A stretch of 64,000 nt of DNA from positions 1 to 64,000 of the forward strand of contig NZ_JAGGLT010000006.1 of assembly GCF_017874545.1 (NCBI RefSeq). The letters run 5' to 3'. The number at the start of each line of letters is the position of its first letter. Position 1 is the first letter of the stretch. A model generated the notes under the pieces. That model made no database searches, was not told the DNA's origin, and saw nothing but the letters and a program-made list of their open reading frames with translations. Both the position numbers and the translations under genes were made by a program. Positions 7,974 to 16,336 of the stretch are shown in pieces. The DNA is from Thermoanaerobacterium butyriciformans (GTDB taxonomy: Bacteria; Bacillota; Thermoanaerobacteria; Thermoanaerobacterales; Thermoanaerobacteraceae).

Positions 7974-9428
7974 TTACTTAAGGTATAAAGGTATAGATAC
8001 TAGATCTTGGACAGAGCCATCTTTTGGGCTCAAAGAAAATACCTGTAGTGTACCATCCTGTGGTGTCGACAATGGCTTATACTGTATGTCTGCCTCAAAA
8101 TCTCCCCACGATGGTGCACCTGCACTTGCCTGGACAGATGTCTGGGATAAAATATTTCCATTCGAATCCAAGATCCTAATATTCACAACTGCTTCATAAA
8201 CTCTAGCCTTCCCTACTACTTTAACAGGACTTGATACGCTATTATTTTTCATAGGTGATAAGACGATTATGTTTGCATTTTGACTAGCAGCAGTAGTAAT
8301 ACTACTTTTATCAGAATCAATAATAGCTCTTGCCTCTTTATTTTTTGTCAAAATCATGCCAAGCTCATCGCCTACTTTTATGTCAGAAAAACTCATATCT
8401 GTTTCAGAATATTGGTATCCTCCTTGACTGTCGTACCCAACTTTCGCTTGGCGATGAATTATAGCATTCGGTAATACCTTAATATCCGGACCTGCTTCAT
8501 TATTTATATCCCTGGAATCTTGATATTCCCTTTCTATAGTCACGACTCTAGTATCGTAATTTATAGCTTTAACTATACCATAGATAAAAGTTTCTCCTTT
8601 TGTCGGATCTGCTTCCGGTATCTTTGTAAACTTAGCTTTGACATTACTTATTACCCATATATTGCCATCCTTATCACCTTCAGGTTGGATAAGTGTTATC
8701 ATATACGATTTGTTGTCATGTGTAGCATTTATCAATGCTATGCCATCTTTTTTAGAATCCAACGAAAAATCGTCATCATGGGAGAAACCAACAACTCCGC
8801 CTTCCTCTTGCATGACTTTTATTGGATCCAGCCTCCATGACTCCTTTCCAAGAGATGCATTCTCTTGAAGCTTTTTAACTCTTTCCTTGTCAATATAGAC
8901 TGCTCCTGTTAGCACAGTTCTAGTCAATGGATCTAATCCTATTTTATACCCATACAATGAATCTATTTTGTTTCCTTCAACTAATATTTGAACACTATTT
9001 ACATTTGGCAACCCTGTCAGTGTATTTACAAGTGCAGCCACCATATATTTCGCTGTACTTCCATCTATATCTGTTGCTGACATATAATCTTTAGAAAAGT
9101 TTACATAAGCAGTTGTATCCTTCAACTGAACAGACAAAAGTTTAGTATTATCCGGAATAATTGGCTTCGAATACTGGTCAGAAGGTCCTTTCATCAATTC
9201 AGATATAACTTGTTTCAAAATATCGGCATTCTCCGATATGCTTCTTGTTTCCATATTCAATCCCGACATTTTGCTATTTAGAAAATACAATGAAACTTCT
9301 TTAACAGCCTGCACAGTAGATTTCGGACTTATGGGGGCATTTTGTTCCGTTTTATTTTTTGGTTTGTTAAAGCATCCTGTTAACGAAATTGCCACGACTA
9401 ATATCATAATAAGAAACGCCTTTTTCAT
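7974..9428 (-). CDS. GerMN-domain spore/germination lipoprotein with C-terminal Gmad2 domain
   Basis: The chosen ATG has GAGGAGGGG 7 bp upstream and gives 484 residues. A lipoprotein signal peptide with lipobox ISLTGC is followed by a GerMN domain (about residues 45-165, with ILKQVISELMKGP and TTAYVNFSKDY). The middle is a poorly characterised beta-rich region. The last 95 residues (VLSPMKNNSVSSPVKVVGKA to the end) form an Ig-like Gmad2 domain. Family members act in the spore envelope or in cell-surface processes during sporulation and germination. It lies directly downstream of a two-component system on the same strand, about 100 bp away, without clear coupling. Confidence 0.82.
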   Translation of the reverse strand: MKKAFLIMILVVAISLTGCFNKPKNKTEQNAPISPKSTVQAVKEVSLYFLNSKMSGLNMETRSISENADILKQVISELMKGPSDQYSKPIIPDNTKLLSVQLKDTTAYVNFSKDYMSATDIDGSTAKYMVAALVNTLTGLPNVNSVQILVEGNKIDSLYGYKIGLDPLTRTVLTGAVYIDKERVKKLQENASLGKESWRLDPIKVMQEEGGVVGFSHDDDFSLDSKKDGIALINATHDNKSYMITLIQPEGDKDGNIWVISNVKAKFTKIPEADPTKGETFIYGIVKAINYDTRVVTIEREYQDSRDINNEAGPDIKVLPNAIIHRQAKVGYDSQGGYQYSETDMSFSDIKVGDELGMILTKNKEARAIIDSDKSSITTAASQNANIIVLSPMKNNSVSSPVKVVGKARVYEAVVNIRILDSNGNILSQTSVQASAGAPSWGDFEADIQYKPLSTPQDGTLQVFSLSPKDGSVQDLVSIPLYLK

Positions 9429-9530
9429 CGTTAATCCCCTCCTCAATTATATGATACAGCATTTTTATTACAACTGTATTAACAGAATCTTAAAATTTCT
9501 TAAATTTTAATAAATAATCAATGTCATCAT

Positions 9531-10925
9531 TTAAACATTTTTAACAGGTATTGTTATGTAAAATTCAGTACCTTCCCCAACAGTACTTTTAACATCAATA
9601 TGTCCTTTGTGAAGGTCTACAATCTCTTTTACAATAGCCAATCCAAGACCAAAGCCACCAGTTTTTTGCGATCTTGCAGTATCCCCTCTTGAAAACCTCT
9701 CAAACACCTTAGGAAGTGTTTCCTGACTTATGCCTATTCCTGTATCGGAAATAGTTATGTAGACATTTTTATCATCAGAGTCAAGATTTAGTTTCACAGT
9801 ACCACCGCTTGGAGTATATTTTATACCATTTTCAACTACATTGTATATCATTCTGTAAAATCTATCTGCATCTACGTCAGCAAAAATATTTTTATCGCTT
9901 TCAAATATCAAAGAAACACCCTTTTGCTTTGCTATTGCTTCAAGGTTTTCCACGACATTGTAAGCTATCTCACTAATATTTTCCGTTTTGTTCTCTATTG
10001 AACGAATTTTATCAATTCTAGCTAATACCAGCAATTCATTTACAAGCCTCGTCATTCTATCTACTTCTGAATCTATATCTTTTAAAAACTCTTTATAAAC
10101 AGATATATCCACATTGTCGCTGGATATAAGCGGTTCAACAAGAGCCTTTATAGCAGCAAGTGGCGTCTTTAACTCATGTGATGCATCTGATACAAATCGC
10201 TTCCTTTCATCATCAATCTTCATAAGCTTTGTGCTCATATCATTAAATGCATCCGCAAGCTTTCCAATCTCGTCATTTCCGTTCACTTCTACTTTGTAAT
10301 CAAATTTTCCTTCTGATATTACTTTTGTAGCATCTGTAAGCCTTTTTAAAGGCTTTGTAATAAAGGCAGCTACAATCAGGCTTAGTATACTCACAATAGA
10401 GCCTATAGCCGTAAATGTATAAATCATCTGCATCTTTATTGAGTACAAAAAGTTCATGACATCATCAATTGAAGTAGACAATAAAATACTACCTACAATT
10501 TCGTTTTTTATAGTCACAGGAACTGCCGAATACATGGTCCAGCCAGAACCTGTAATATAATGAATACTCGTAGATCCGGTGCCTTTAAGAGCTGATTTAA
10601 CGTCACTATAGCCATTTATATCTTTGCCTTCCATTCCTCCATTGCCAGCCGAATCAACAATTACTTTTCCATTGACATCAGTAAAAAGAATCCTTGAATT
10701 TATCTGGTTGGAGTAATCCACAATAGTCGGCTCAATCAAGTACGATGAAACGCCTATAAATTTAGAAACCAAATTAGCGATCATATTAGCCTGCGTCAAA
10801 TTAGTGACTCTTTCATTTGCAAGATAACTTTCATAAATATTATTAAAAAGATAAATGCCTGTCGATGCAAGTGAAACAATAAGAATAACAAAATAAACCG
10901 AAAAAATCTTCCATCTTATACTCAA
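9531..10925 (-). CDS. Membrane sensor histidine kinase
   Basis: A class I kinase of 464 residues. Transmembrane helices at about 8-29 and 168-190 flank an extracytoplasmic sensor of about 140 residues (single Cache-like arrangement). A HAMP linker (about 190-242) precedes the phosphoacceptor H-box FVSDASHELKTPLAAIKAL. The ATP-binding domain shows the N-box MIYNVVENGIKYTP, DTGIGIS and GFGLGLAIVKEI. The overall layout resembles the WalK/PhoR group. It is 9 bp downstream of its response regulator gene, so the pair is co-transcribed. The signal and targets cannot be read from the sequence. Confidence 0.93.
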   Translation of the reverse strand: MSIRWKIFSVYFVILIVSLASTGIYLFNNIYESYLANERVTNLTQANMIANLVSKFIGVSSYLIEPTIVDYSNQINSRILFTDVNGKVIVDSAGNGGMEGKDINGYSDVKSALKGTGSTSIHYITGSGWTMYSAVPVTIKNEIVGSILLSTSIDDVMNFLYSIKMQMIYTFTAIGSIVSILSLIVAAFITKPLKRLTDATKVISEGKFDYKVEVNGNDEIGKLADAFNDMSTKLMKIDDERKRFVSDASHELKTPLAAIKALVEPLISSDNVDISVYKEFLKDIDSEVDRMTRLVNELLVLARIDKIRSIENKTENISEIAYNVVENLEAIAKQKGVSLIFESDKNIFADVDADRFYRMIYNVVENGIKYTPSGGTVKLNLDSDDKNVYITISDTGIGISQETLPKVFERFSRGDTARSQKTGGFGLGLAIVKEIVDLHKGHIDVKSTVGEGTEFYITIPVKNV

Positions 10926-10934
10926 TTTATCACC

Positions 10935-11612
10935 TTATTTCATGTAGTAGCCTGAACCCCACTTTGTAAAAATATGTTTTGGATTTGCTGGATCATCCTC
11001 TATTTTCTCTCTAAGCTTCCTTATATGAACATTTACCGTATTTGTATCGCCATAAAAGTCAAATCCCCATATAAGATCCATCAATTTGTCTTTAGAAAAC
11101 AACTTTCCGGGATTTGAAGCTAGCAAAACCAGTAAATCAAATTCTTTATTAGTAAGATCGATATCTTTACCATTTTTCTGCACTATTTTATCAGGAACAT
11201 TTATGGTTATATCACCTATCTTTATGACATCATGTTTTTTAACAAAAGGTGATGTTGTCCTTCTAAACAAAGCTCTGATTCTGGCTATAAGCTCTCTGGT
11301 ATTAAACGGTTTTGCCAGATAATCATCAGCCCCCATCTCTATTCCTACAATTTTATCTACATCTTCCCCTTTGGCAGTAAGCATTATTATAGGTATATTT
11401 GAAAATGACCTTACTTCCTTGCAAAGAGTAAGACCATCTATCTTAGGCAGCATTAAATCAAGTATTACTAAGTCAAAATTACCGCTTTTGATTTTTTCCA
11501 ATCCTTCTTCTCCGTCATACGCATAATCAACATAATAACCTTCTTGAATAAGAGACAACCTCAAACCTTTGACAAGCATCTCTTCATCATCAATAATTAA
11601 AATGTTTTCCAT
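10935..11612 (-). CDS. OmpR/PhoB-family response regulator
   Basis: A 225-residue regulator. The receiver domain has the acidic pair in IIDDEE, the phospho-acceptor aspartate in DLVILDLMLP (about residue 52), and the conserved lysine in DYLAKPFN. The C-terminal winged-helix DNA-binding domain (about 130-225) ends with TNTVNVHIRKLREKIE and KWGSGYYMK. It is the partner of the adjacent kinase, and the pair forms one operon. An AGGAGGT site precedes the ATG. Confidence 0.95.
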   Translation of the reverse strand: MENILIIDDEEMLVKGLRLSLIQEGYYVDYAYDGEEGLEKIKSGNFDLVILDLMLPKIDGLTLCKEVRSFSNIPIIMLTAKGEDVDKIVGIEMGADDYLAKPFNTRELIARIRALFRRTTSPFVKKHDVIKIGDITINVPDKIVQKNGKDIDLTNKEFDLLVLLASNPGKLFSKDKLMDLIWGFDFYGDTNTVNVHIRKLREKIEDDPANPKHIFTKWGSGYYMK

Positions 11613-11725
11613 AGCTAAATACCTCCTTTTTTTAGTATATCATATTCTATGCAAAAATAGTATATATGTATAAAGTTAATTGATTTTATGATTAAATAAG
11701 CCTACAATTTAATTGAGGTGATAAT

Positions 11726-12868
11726 ATGAGCATATTAATTATTAATGGAAGATTGCTACTTGACAACAATATCGTAGATGACAAAGACTTATTAATTGAA
11801 GATAACAAAATTGCCGCAATAGGAAAAGGACTTTCTGGCGACAATGTCATTGATGCCGATGGCAATTACGTATCACCTGGATTCATAGACATACATATAC
11901 ATGGATCTGCAGGCTTTGATACGATGGATGGAACTTTTGATGCAATAAATGCCATCTCAAAATCTATTGCAAAGCGCGGTACTACGTCATTTTTACCTAC
12001 TACAATGACAGAAGATAAAAACAAAATAAAAAATGCCATTAAAAATGTATATGAAAATAAAAATCATGTTGAAGGTGCCGAAATTTTAGGCATCCACATG
12101 GAAGGGCCTTTTATAAACCCGAAGCAAAAAGGCGCACAGGATGAAAAATTCATACTTAAACCTACAATAGATAATTTCCTTGAACTTTGTGGGGACTACT
12201 TGGATATTGTAAAACTTGTTACAATCGCACCAGAAATAGAAGGTTCGCTAAATCTTATAAAATTTTTAAAAGAAAAAGGCATAATTGTGTCAGTTGGACA
12301 TACCGATTCCACTTATGATGAAGTAGCTGCCGGGTTTAAAGCAGGCATAACTCATGCGACACACGTCTTTAACGCAATGAGAGGCTTCCATCATCGCGAA
12401 GTAGGAACTTTAGGAGCGATCTTCGATCTTGATATAAGCGCCGAATTAATCGCAGATGGCATACACTCTGTCTCCCCAGCCATAAGGACAGTTTTAAAGC
12501 TAAAAGGCAAGGAAAACACAAATCTCATAACTGATGCAATGATGGCTGCAAATCTAAGCGATGGAGTATATCAATTAGGTGGTCAGGATGTATATGTGAA
12601 AGACGGAGCTGCCAGATTAAAAAGCGGTGTTCTTGCAGGAAGCACTCTTACATTAGATAAAGCTGTAAAAAATATTTTGGCAAACACCGACTTGTCACTT
12701 TACGAATCAGTTGCACTCGCATCATATAACAGTGCAAAAGTCATAGGAGTACATGACAGGAAAGGTCTTATAAAAGAAGGATATGATGCGGATATAGTAA
12801 TTTTTGATGACGATATAGACATTAAAAAGACCATCGTTGGCGGGAAAATAGTTTATGAAAAAAAATAG
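11726..12868 (+). CDS. nagA: N-acetylglucosamine-6-phosphate deacetylase
   Basis: The enzyme removes acetate from GlcNAc-6-phosphate in the cytoplasm, giving glucosamine-6-phosphate. The 380 residues match the amidohydrolase family: FIDIHIHG, the metal-binding glutamate in GIHMEGPF, SVGHTDSTYDE, THATHVFNAM, ELIADGIHS and the catalytic aspartate in LITDAMMAAN. GAGGTG lies 7 bp before the ATG. No nagB is adjacent. A GlcNAc-type PTS permease lies about 20 kb away and would supply the substrate. It converges on a LacI-family regulator gene through a shared terminator. Confidence 0.95.
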   Translation: MSILIINGRLLLDNNIVDDKDLLIEDNKIAAIGKGLSGDNVIDADGNYVSPGFIDIHIHGSAGFDTMDGTFDAINAISKSIAKRGTTSFLPTTMTEDKNKIKNAIKNVYENKNHVEGAEILGIHMEGPFINPKQKGAQDEKFILKPTIDNFLELCGDYLDIVKLVTIAPEIEGSLNLIKFLKEKGIIVSVGHTDSTYDEVAAGFKAGITHATHVFNAMRGFHHREVGTLGAIFDLDISAELIADGIHSVSPAIRTVLKLKGKENTNLITDAMMAANLSDGVYQLGGQDVYVKDGAARLKSGVLAGSTLTLDKAVKNILANTDLSLYESVALASYNSAKVIGVHDRKGLIKEGYDADIVIFDDDIDIKKTIVGGKIVYEKK

Positions 12869-12888
12869 CCTAAGTGGCTATTTTTTTT
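12857..12888. terminator. Bidirectional terminator between nagA and the LacI-family gene
   Basis: A7-ATAGCC, a 5-nt loop and GGCTAT-T8 form a symmetric hairpin with U-runs in both directions; it overlaps both coding ends. Confidence 0.85.
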
Positions 12889-13888
12889 CTTCACCATATC
12901 CTGTAGATTCCCTAACAATAAGCTGATGAGGCAAAACAACATGCATGTCATCTATTGGCTCTTTTGCAAGAAGTTTCGTCATAAGCCTCATGCTGACAGC
13001 ACCTATATCGTATGCCGGCCTTTGAATAGTAGTTATCGTAGGCCTAAACATATAAGATAGATATGTGTTGTCAAAGCCGATAACATGAATATCTTCTGGC
13101 ACGCTAAAACCTGAATCAAATATAGCATTTATTGCAGCAGCAGCCATTTCATCTGAAGCAGCAAAAACTGCATCAACATTGTTCTCCAAAAGTTTTAGCA
13201 TCGCAAGGTATGCTTGCCTTGCTTTGAAATTACCCTCTACTACAAGAGAAGATTTAAATCTAATCTTTGCTTCAGATAGAGCTTCTTTGTATCCACTTGT
13301 CCTCTGAACACCTCCAATAGGATCATCAGAAGGGCCTGATATCATACCTATTTTTTTGTGTCCTAAAGAAATCAAATATTTTACAGCATCGTACGAAGCT
13401 TTTTTATTGTCTATATTGACATTAGGAAACTCAAATTCTGCATCCTCTGTACCAGCTAAAACTATCGGTATCCCTACATCATGAAGCTGCTGCTTTACTG
13501 AATCCCTAATAATATCCCCCATATATATGATACCATCAACCTGTTTTTCGCTTAAAATCTCTATATAATTCATCTCTTTGTCTTCTTTTTGGTCTGTATT
13601 GCATAAAAATATATTGTAGGAATACATACTAGCAATGTCCTCAATCCCACGTACGACTTCAGGATAAAAAGGACTTGATATGTCAGGCACAATAAGCCCT
13701 ATTGTATGAGTCTTCTGTATCTTCAGACTTCTAGCGAGAGCATTCGGTTTATAGCCTGTCTTTTTTATAGCATCCAATACTCTCTGTTTTGTCTCATCAG
13801 TAACAACAGCACTATTATTTAAAACTCTGGATACTGTAGCTATAGAAACTTTTGCTTCTCTAGCTACATCTTTAATTGTAGCATTCAC
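12878..13888 (-). CDS. LacI/GalR-family regulator, CcpA-like
   Basis: The GTG start with TGAGGTGG 6 bp ahead gives a 336-residue repressor beginning NATIKDVAREAKVSIATVSRVLN, the LacI helix-turn-helix, with a hinge containing KPNALARSL. The effector domain carries strong CcpA-like stretches: IGLIVPDISSPFYPEVVRGIEDIASMY, KQVDGIIYM, VIGFDNT, RPTITTIQRP and YDIGAVSMRLMTKLL. It could be the global carbon catabolite regulator CcpA or a CcpA paralogue; the HPr-contact residues were not assessed. A promoter and a possible self-binding site precede it. Confidence 0.85.
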   Translation of the reverse strand: MNATIKDVAREAKVSIATVSRVLNNSAVVTDETKQRVLDAIKKTGYKPNALARSLKIQKTHTIGLIVPDISSPFYPEVVRGIEDIASMYSYNIFLCNTDQKEDKEMNYIEILSEKQVDGIIYMGDIIRDSVKQQLHDVGIPIVLAGTEDAEFEFPNVNIDNKKASYDAVKYLISLGHKKIGMISGPSDDPIGGVQRTSGYKEALSEAKIRFKSSLVVEGNFKARQAYLAMLKLLENNVDAVFAASDEMAAAAINAIFDSGFSVPEDIHVIGFDNTYLSYMFRPTITTIQRPAYDIGAVSMRLMTKLLAKEPIDDMHVVLPHQLIVRESTGYGEEKK

Positions 13889-13902
13889 TATTAACCACCT
13901 CA

Positions 13903-13916
13903 AGTTATCGTTTTCT
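13903..13916 (-). promoter_or_regulatory. Possible LacI/cre operator in the CcpA-like gene leader
   Basis: The minus-strand sequence AGAAAACGATAACT has the central CG and 12 of 14 positions of the loose cre consensus (TGNAANCGNNNNCA). It lies between the promoter and the start codon, where a bound repressor would block its own transcription. A very similar GAAAACGATAA occurs before the BMP gene at 45.6 kb. Confidence 0.4.
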
Positions 13917-13930
13917 CATACCTTATGGAT

Positions 13931-13959
13931 ATTTTACTTTTTAAATGTAAATTTGTCAA
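13931..13959 (-). promoter_or_regulatory. Promoter of the CcpA-like gene
   Basis: TTGACA (13959-13954) and TAAAAT (13936-13931) are spaced 17 bp on the minus strand. An 11-bp inverted repeat, AATGTAAATTT (13944-13954) and AAATTTACATT (13974-13984), straddles the -35 region and may be a regulator site. Confidence 0.7.
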
Positions 13960-14001
13960 TAGATTTTCGCAAAAAATTTACATTGTTTTTCATAAATCAA
14001 C

Positions 14002-14031
14002 AAAAAAAGACGAAGATCATTTATCTTCATC
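14002..14031 (-). terminator. Terminator overlapping the end of the 44-residue gene
   Basis: On the minus strand GATGAAGAT pairs with ATCTTCGTC (one G-T pair) across a 5-nt loop, followed by seven T. The 5' arm and loop encode the last codons and the stop of the small gene. Confidence 0.75.
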
Positions 14032-14151
14032 TCCATCTTCATCTTTCTTAGAATCTTTTAAAACAAGTATAGGAATAAACGACATGGCCATGTATATAAT
14101 TCCTACAACCAAAACTACAAGAATGCTAAGTTTTACAATCAGCTGCTCCAC
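14017..14151 (-). CDS. Small membrane protein (44 residues)
   Basis: A GTG start follows a strong GGAGGTGG site at 6 bp and opens a 44-codon frame. It encodes one hydrophobic helix (about residues 4-31, LIVKLSILVVLVVGIIYMAM) followed by a highly charged Lys/Asp/Glu tail (KDSKKDEDGDEDK). A terminator hairpin overlaps the stop codon and a TATAAT lies about 35 bp upstream, so it has the layout of a real transcription unit. I do not recognise a family. It sits between a HAD hydrolase and the CcpA-like gene, all on the minus strand. Confidence 0.65.
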   Translation of the reverse strand: MEQLIVKLSILVVLVVGIIYMAMSFIPILVLKDSKKDEDGDEDK

Positions 14152-14215
14152 AAAAAACCACCTCCGGCACTATAAAACTTAATATATTATATGCACAAGG
14201 TGGTTTTCTGATATT

Positions 14216-15037
14216 CTACACAGCCAAACTTTGTTGCCTTGCAAAAATTTTGTTTATCGCAACAGCAACACCATCATCATTATTTGACTTAGTAACAAAA
14301 TCTGCCTTTATTTTAACAAGTTCCGGTGCATTAGCCATAGCAATGCCAAATCCAGCATATTCTATCATAGATAAATCATTTAGATTATCACCAACAGCTG
14401 CAACAAGATCTCTCTTTATATTGTACATATTTGCCAGCGTCTTTAATGCATTGCCTTTACTAACTCCTTTTGCATTTATTTCCAGGTGGCCACCTCCTAA
14501 TGTAGATACTGAAACTATTTTTGACAACTCATCATAAACCTCAGGTTCTACAGGGGCAGGATTTTTTATGTCGCCTATAGCATATATTTTTGCAGTGCCT
14601 TTGCCCGTTTTTCTGATGTATTCAGCAAGATCACCAACAGCATCTACTTCAACCCTATTAAAAGACAAGTACCATTCTACTTTTTCGTTAATCTCTTCTA
14701 CAACTAACCTGTCATCAATATAGAGATTTACCTGATAGCCACTATCCCTTAATATATTGATGGCCTTAACAGCATCCTCAGACTGTATTGGATTATAATA
14801 GTACACTTTTTTAGTGTAGGCATCTTTTATAAGTGCTCCATTGAAGCATATGACAGGTGCATTCACTTTAAGCTCTAAAGCATATGGTAATATTGATGAA
14901 AACATCCTACCTGTGGCAATTGTGTAAATGATTCCCTTTGATCTTAACTCGTTTATAGCATTAATATTTGCTTCAGATATTTTATTATTGCTATCTAAAA
15001 GGCTACCATCAGCATCTGTTACAAATAATTTACACAT
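14216..15037 (-). CDS. Cof-type HAD-superfamily phosphatase
   Basis: The preferred ATG gives 273 residues; AGGGG lies 9 bp upstream, whereas the upstream TTG would abut that site. HAD motif I reads VTDADGSLLD, motif II is TIATG, and motifs III/IV are the lysine and GDNLNDLSMI near residue 215. The inserted C2-type cap between motifs II and III assigns it to the Cof/YkrA-like sugar-phosphate or nucleotide phosphatases. The substrate cannot be predicted. An AAAACCACC element at its 3' end is complementary to the ribosome-binding site of the downstream small gene. Confidence 0.9.
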   Translation of the reverse strand: MCKLFVTDADGSLLDSNNKISEANINAINELRSKGIIYTIATGRMFSSILPYALELKVNAPVICFNGALIKDAYTKKVYYYNPIQSEDAVKAINILRDSGYQVNLYIDDRLVVEEINEKVEWYLSFNRVEVDAVGDLAEYIRKTGKGTAKIYAIGDIKNPAPVEPEVYDELSKIVSVSTLGGGHLEINAKGVSKGNALKTLANMYNIKRDLVAAVGDNLNDLSMIEYAGFGIAMANAPELVKIKADFVTKSNNDDGVAVAINKIFARQQSLAV

Positions 15038-15239
15038 ATATTTCAACCCCTATATTTATTTTTCTATACTATATTATAACAGTTTGTAAATTTACATACT
15101 ATATCATAATTTAACATAAAACGTTAACACTGAAAATTTTACATTTTAATTTTTTATTTAACGAACTTTTCTACAATGTATATTTTACGATATTACTCTC
15201 AAAATATATTTATGACACATTAAAAGAAAGGATGGGATT

Positions 15240-15911
15240 ATGCTTATAATATTTTTTCGCACGCTAATCCTTTATTTCTTGGTAGTAGTTGTCATGAGAA
15301 TAATGGGAAAGCAGCAAATTGGACAGCTTCAGCCATACGAATTGGTTGTAGCGATAATGATAGCAGATCTAGTCGCCGTACCGATGCAGAACAAAGGCAT
15401 ACCGCTTTTGACTGGTATCATACCTATTTTCACTCTGCTTATATCACAGCTTTTTTTGTCGTATATTTCAATGAAAAGCCTTCGTGGTCGGGAAATGATT
15501 TGTGGAAAACCTACAGTTTTAATAGATAAAGGTAAAATTTTGACGAAGGAGCTTCAAAAAGAAAGGTACAATATCAATGACCTTTTGGAAGAACTGCGAG
15601 TTATGGGCTATCCAAATATTGCTGATGTTGAATACGCAATTTTAGAGACAAACGGCTGTTTAAGCGTGATACCAAAAGTAGACAAAAGACCTGTAACACC
15701 AAATGACTTAAATCTGACGCCTCAATACGAAGGTTTGCCTCTTCCAATCATCATTGACGGAAAAATTATACACAAAAATATGGAAATGGCAAATGTAGAT
15801 ATGAAATGGCTCAACGATCAACTAAAGATGTGGAACGTAAATAACATAGAGAATATAATATTGGCATCTCTTGATCCAAATAAAGTATTGACAGTATATA
15901 AAAAGGAGTGA
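15240..15911 (+). CDS. DUF421/YetF-family membrane protein
   Basis: The 223-residue protein has two to three N-terminal membrane segments (about residues 5-80) containing RIMGKQQIGQLQPYELVVAIMIADL, the hallmark of the YetF group. A cytoplasmic alpha/beta domain follows (GKPTVLIDKGKI, ELRVMGYPNIADVEYAILETNG). The family is common in spore formers and tied to envelope or spore properties, without a defined biochemical activity. An AAAGGATGGG site precedes the ATG. It forms an operon with the next gene, 5 bp away. Confidence 0.88.
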   Translation: MLIIFFRTLILYFLVVVVMRIMGKQQIGQLQPYELVVAIMIADLVAVPMQNKGIPLLTGIIPIFTLLISQLFLSYISMKSLRGREMICGKPTVLIDKGKILTKELQKERYNINDLLEELRVMGYPNIADVEYAILETNGCLSVIPKVDKRPVTPNDLNLTPQYEGLPLPIIIDGKIIHKNMEMANVDMKWLNDQLKMWNVNNIENIILASLDPNKVLTVYKKE

Positions 15912-15916
15912 CATAG

Positions 15917-16300
15917 ATGAAACATGTAGTCCCATTGATTGTGATGATAATTATATTGATAATCTTCGTAGACATAGCTTCATATAAATACCTATACACT
16001 TCATCAAATAGCATGGAGGAAAAACTACATGTTATAGAGAAAGATATAAAAAACGGCAACTGGAAAAGTGCAGAAACATATGTCAATGATTTAGAAAAAA
16101 CATGGGACAAAGTAAGCAGCAAATGGGCAATTTTAATTGAGCACAGGGAAATTGATGACATAGACATGAGTCTTTCAAAGCTTAAAAGCTTCATTGACTC
16201 CAAGAATAAAGATTTAAGTCTTGCAGAACTAAAAACTCTAAAAGAATTGTACAATCATATACCATCAAATGAAAAACTTACCCTTGAAAACATACTATAA
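15917..16300 (+). CDS. DUF4363-like membrane-anchored protein
   Basis: The 127-residue protein has one N-terminal membrane helix (VPLIVMIIILIIFVDIASY) and a helical outer domain with WKSAETYVNDLEKTWDKVSSKWA. This pattern matches the DUF4363 family, often found next to YetF-type proteins in clostridia and bacilli. Its role is unknown, but the conserved pairing with the YetF-like gene immediately upstream suggests joint action at the membrane. Confidence 0.8.
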   Translation: MKHVVPLIVMIIILIIFVDIASYKYLYTSSNSMEEKLHVIEKDIKNGNWKSAETYVNDLEKTWDKVSSKWAILIEHREIDDIDMSLSKLKSFIDSKNKDLSLAELKTLKELYNHIPSNEKLTLENIL

Positions 16301-16326
16301 AAACCCGGCATTAAACCGGGTTTTTG
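16301..16326. terminator. Terminator between convergent DUF4363-like and SLH-like genes
   Basis: AAACCCGG and CCGGGTTT form an 8-bp stem with U-runs on the plus side, ending right before the convergent gene's stop. Confidence 0.85.
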
Positions 16327-16336
16327 AAGAATATAC

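Noticed and set aside
13925-14182. An 85-codon plus-strand frame
   Set aside because: The opposite strand has a better small gene with a strong ribosome site and terminator; the plus-strand frame has neither.
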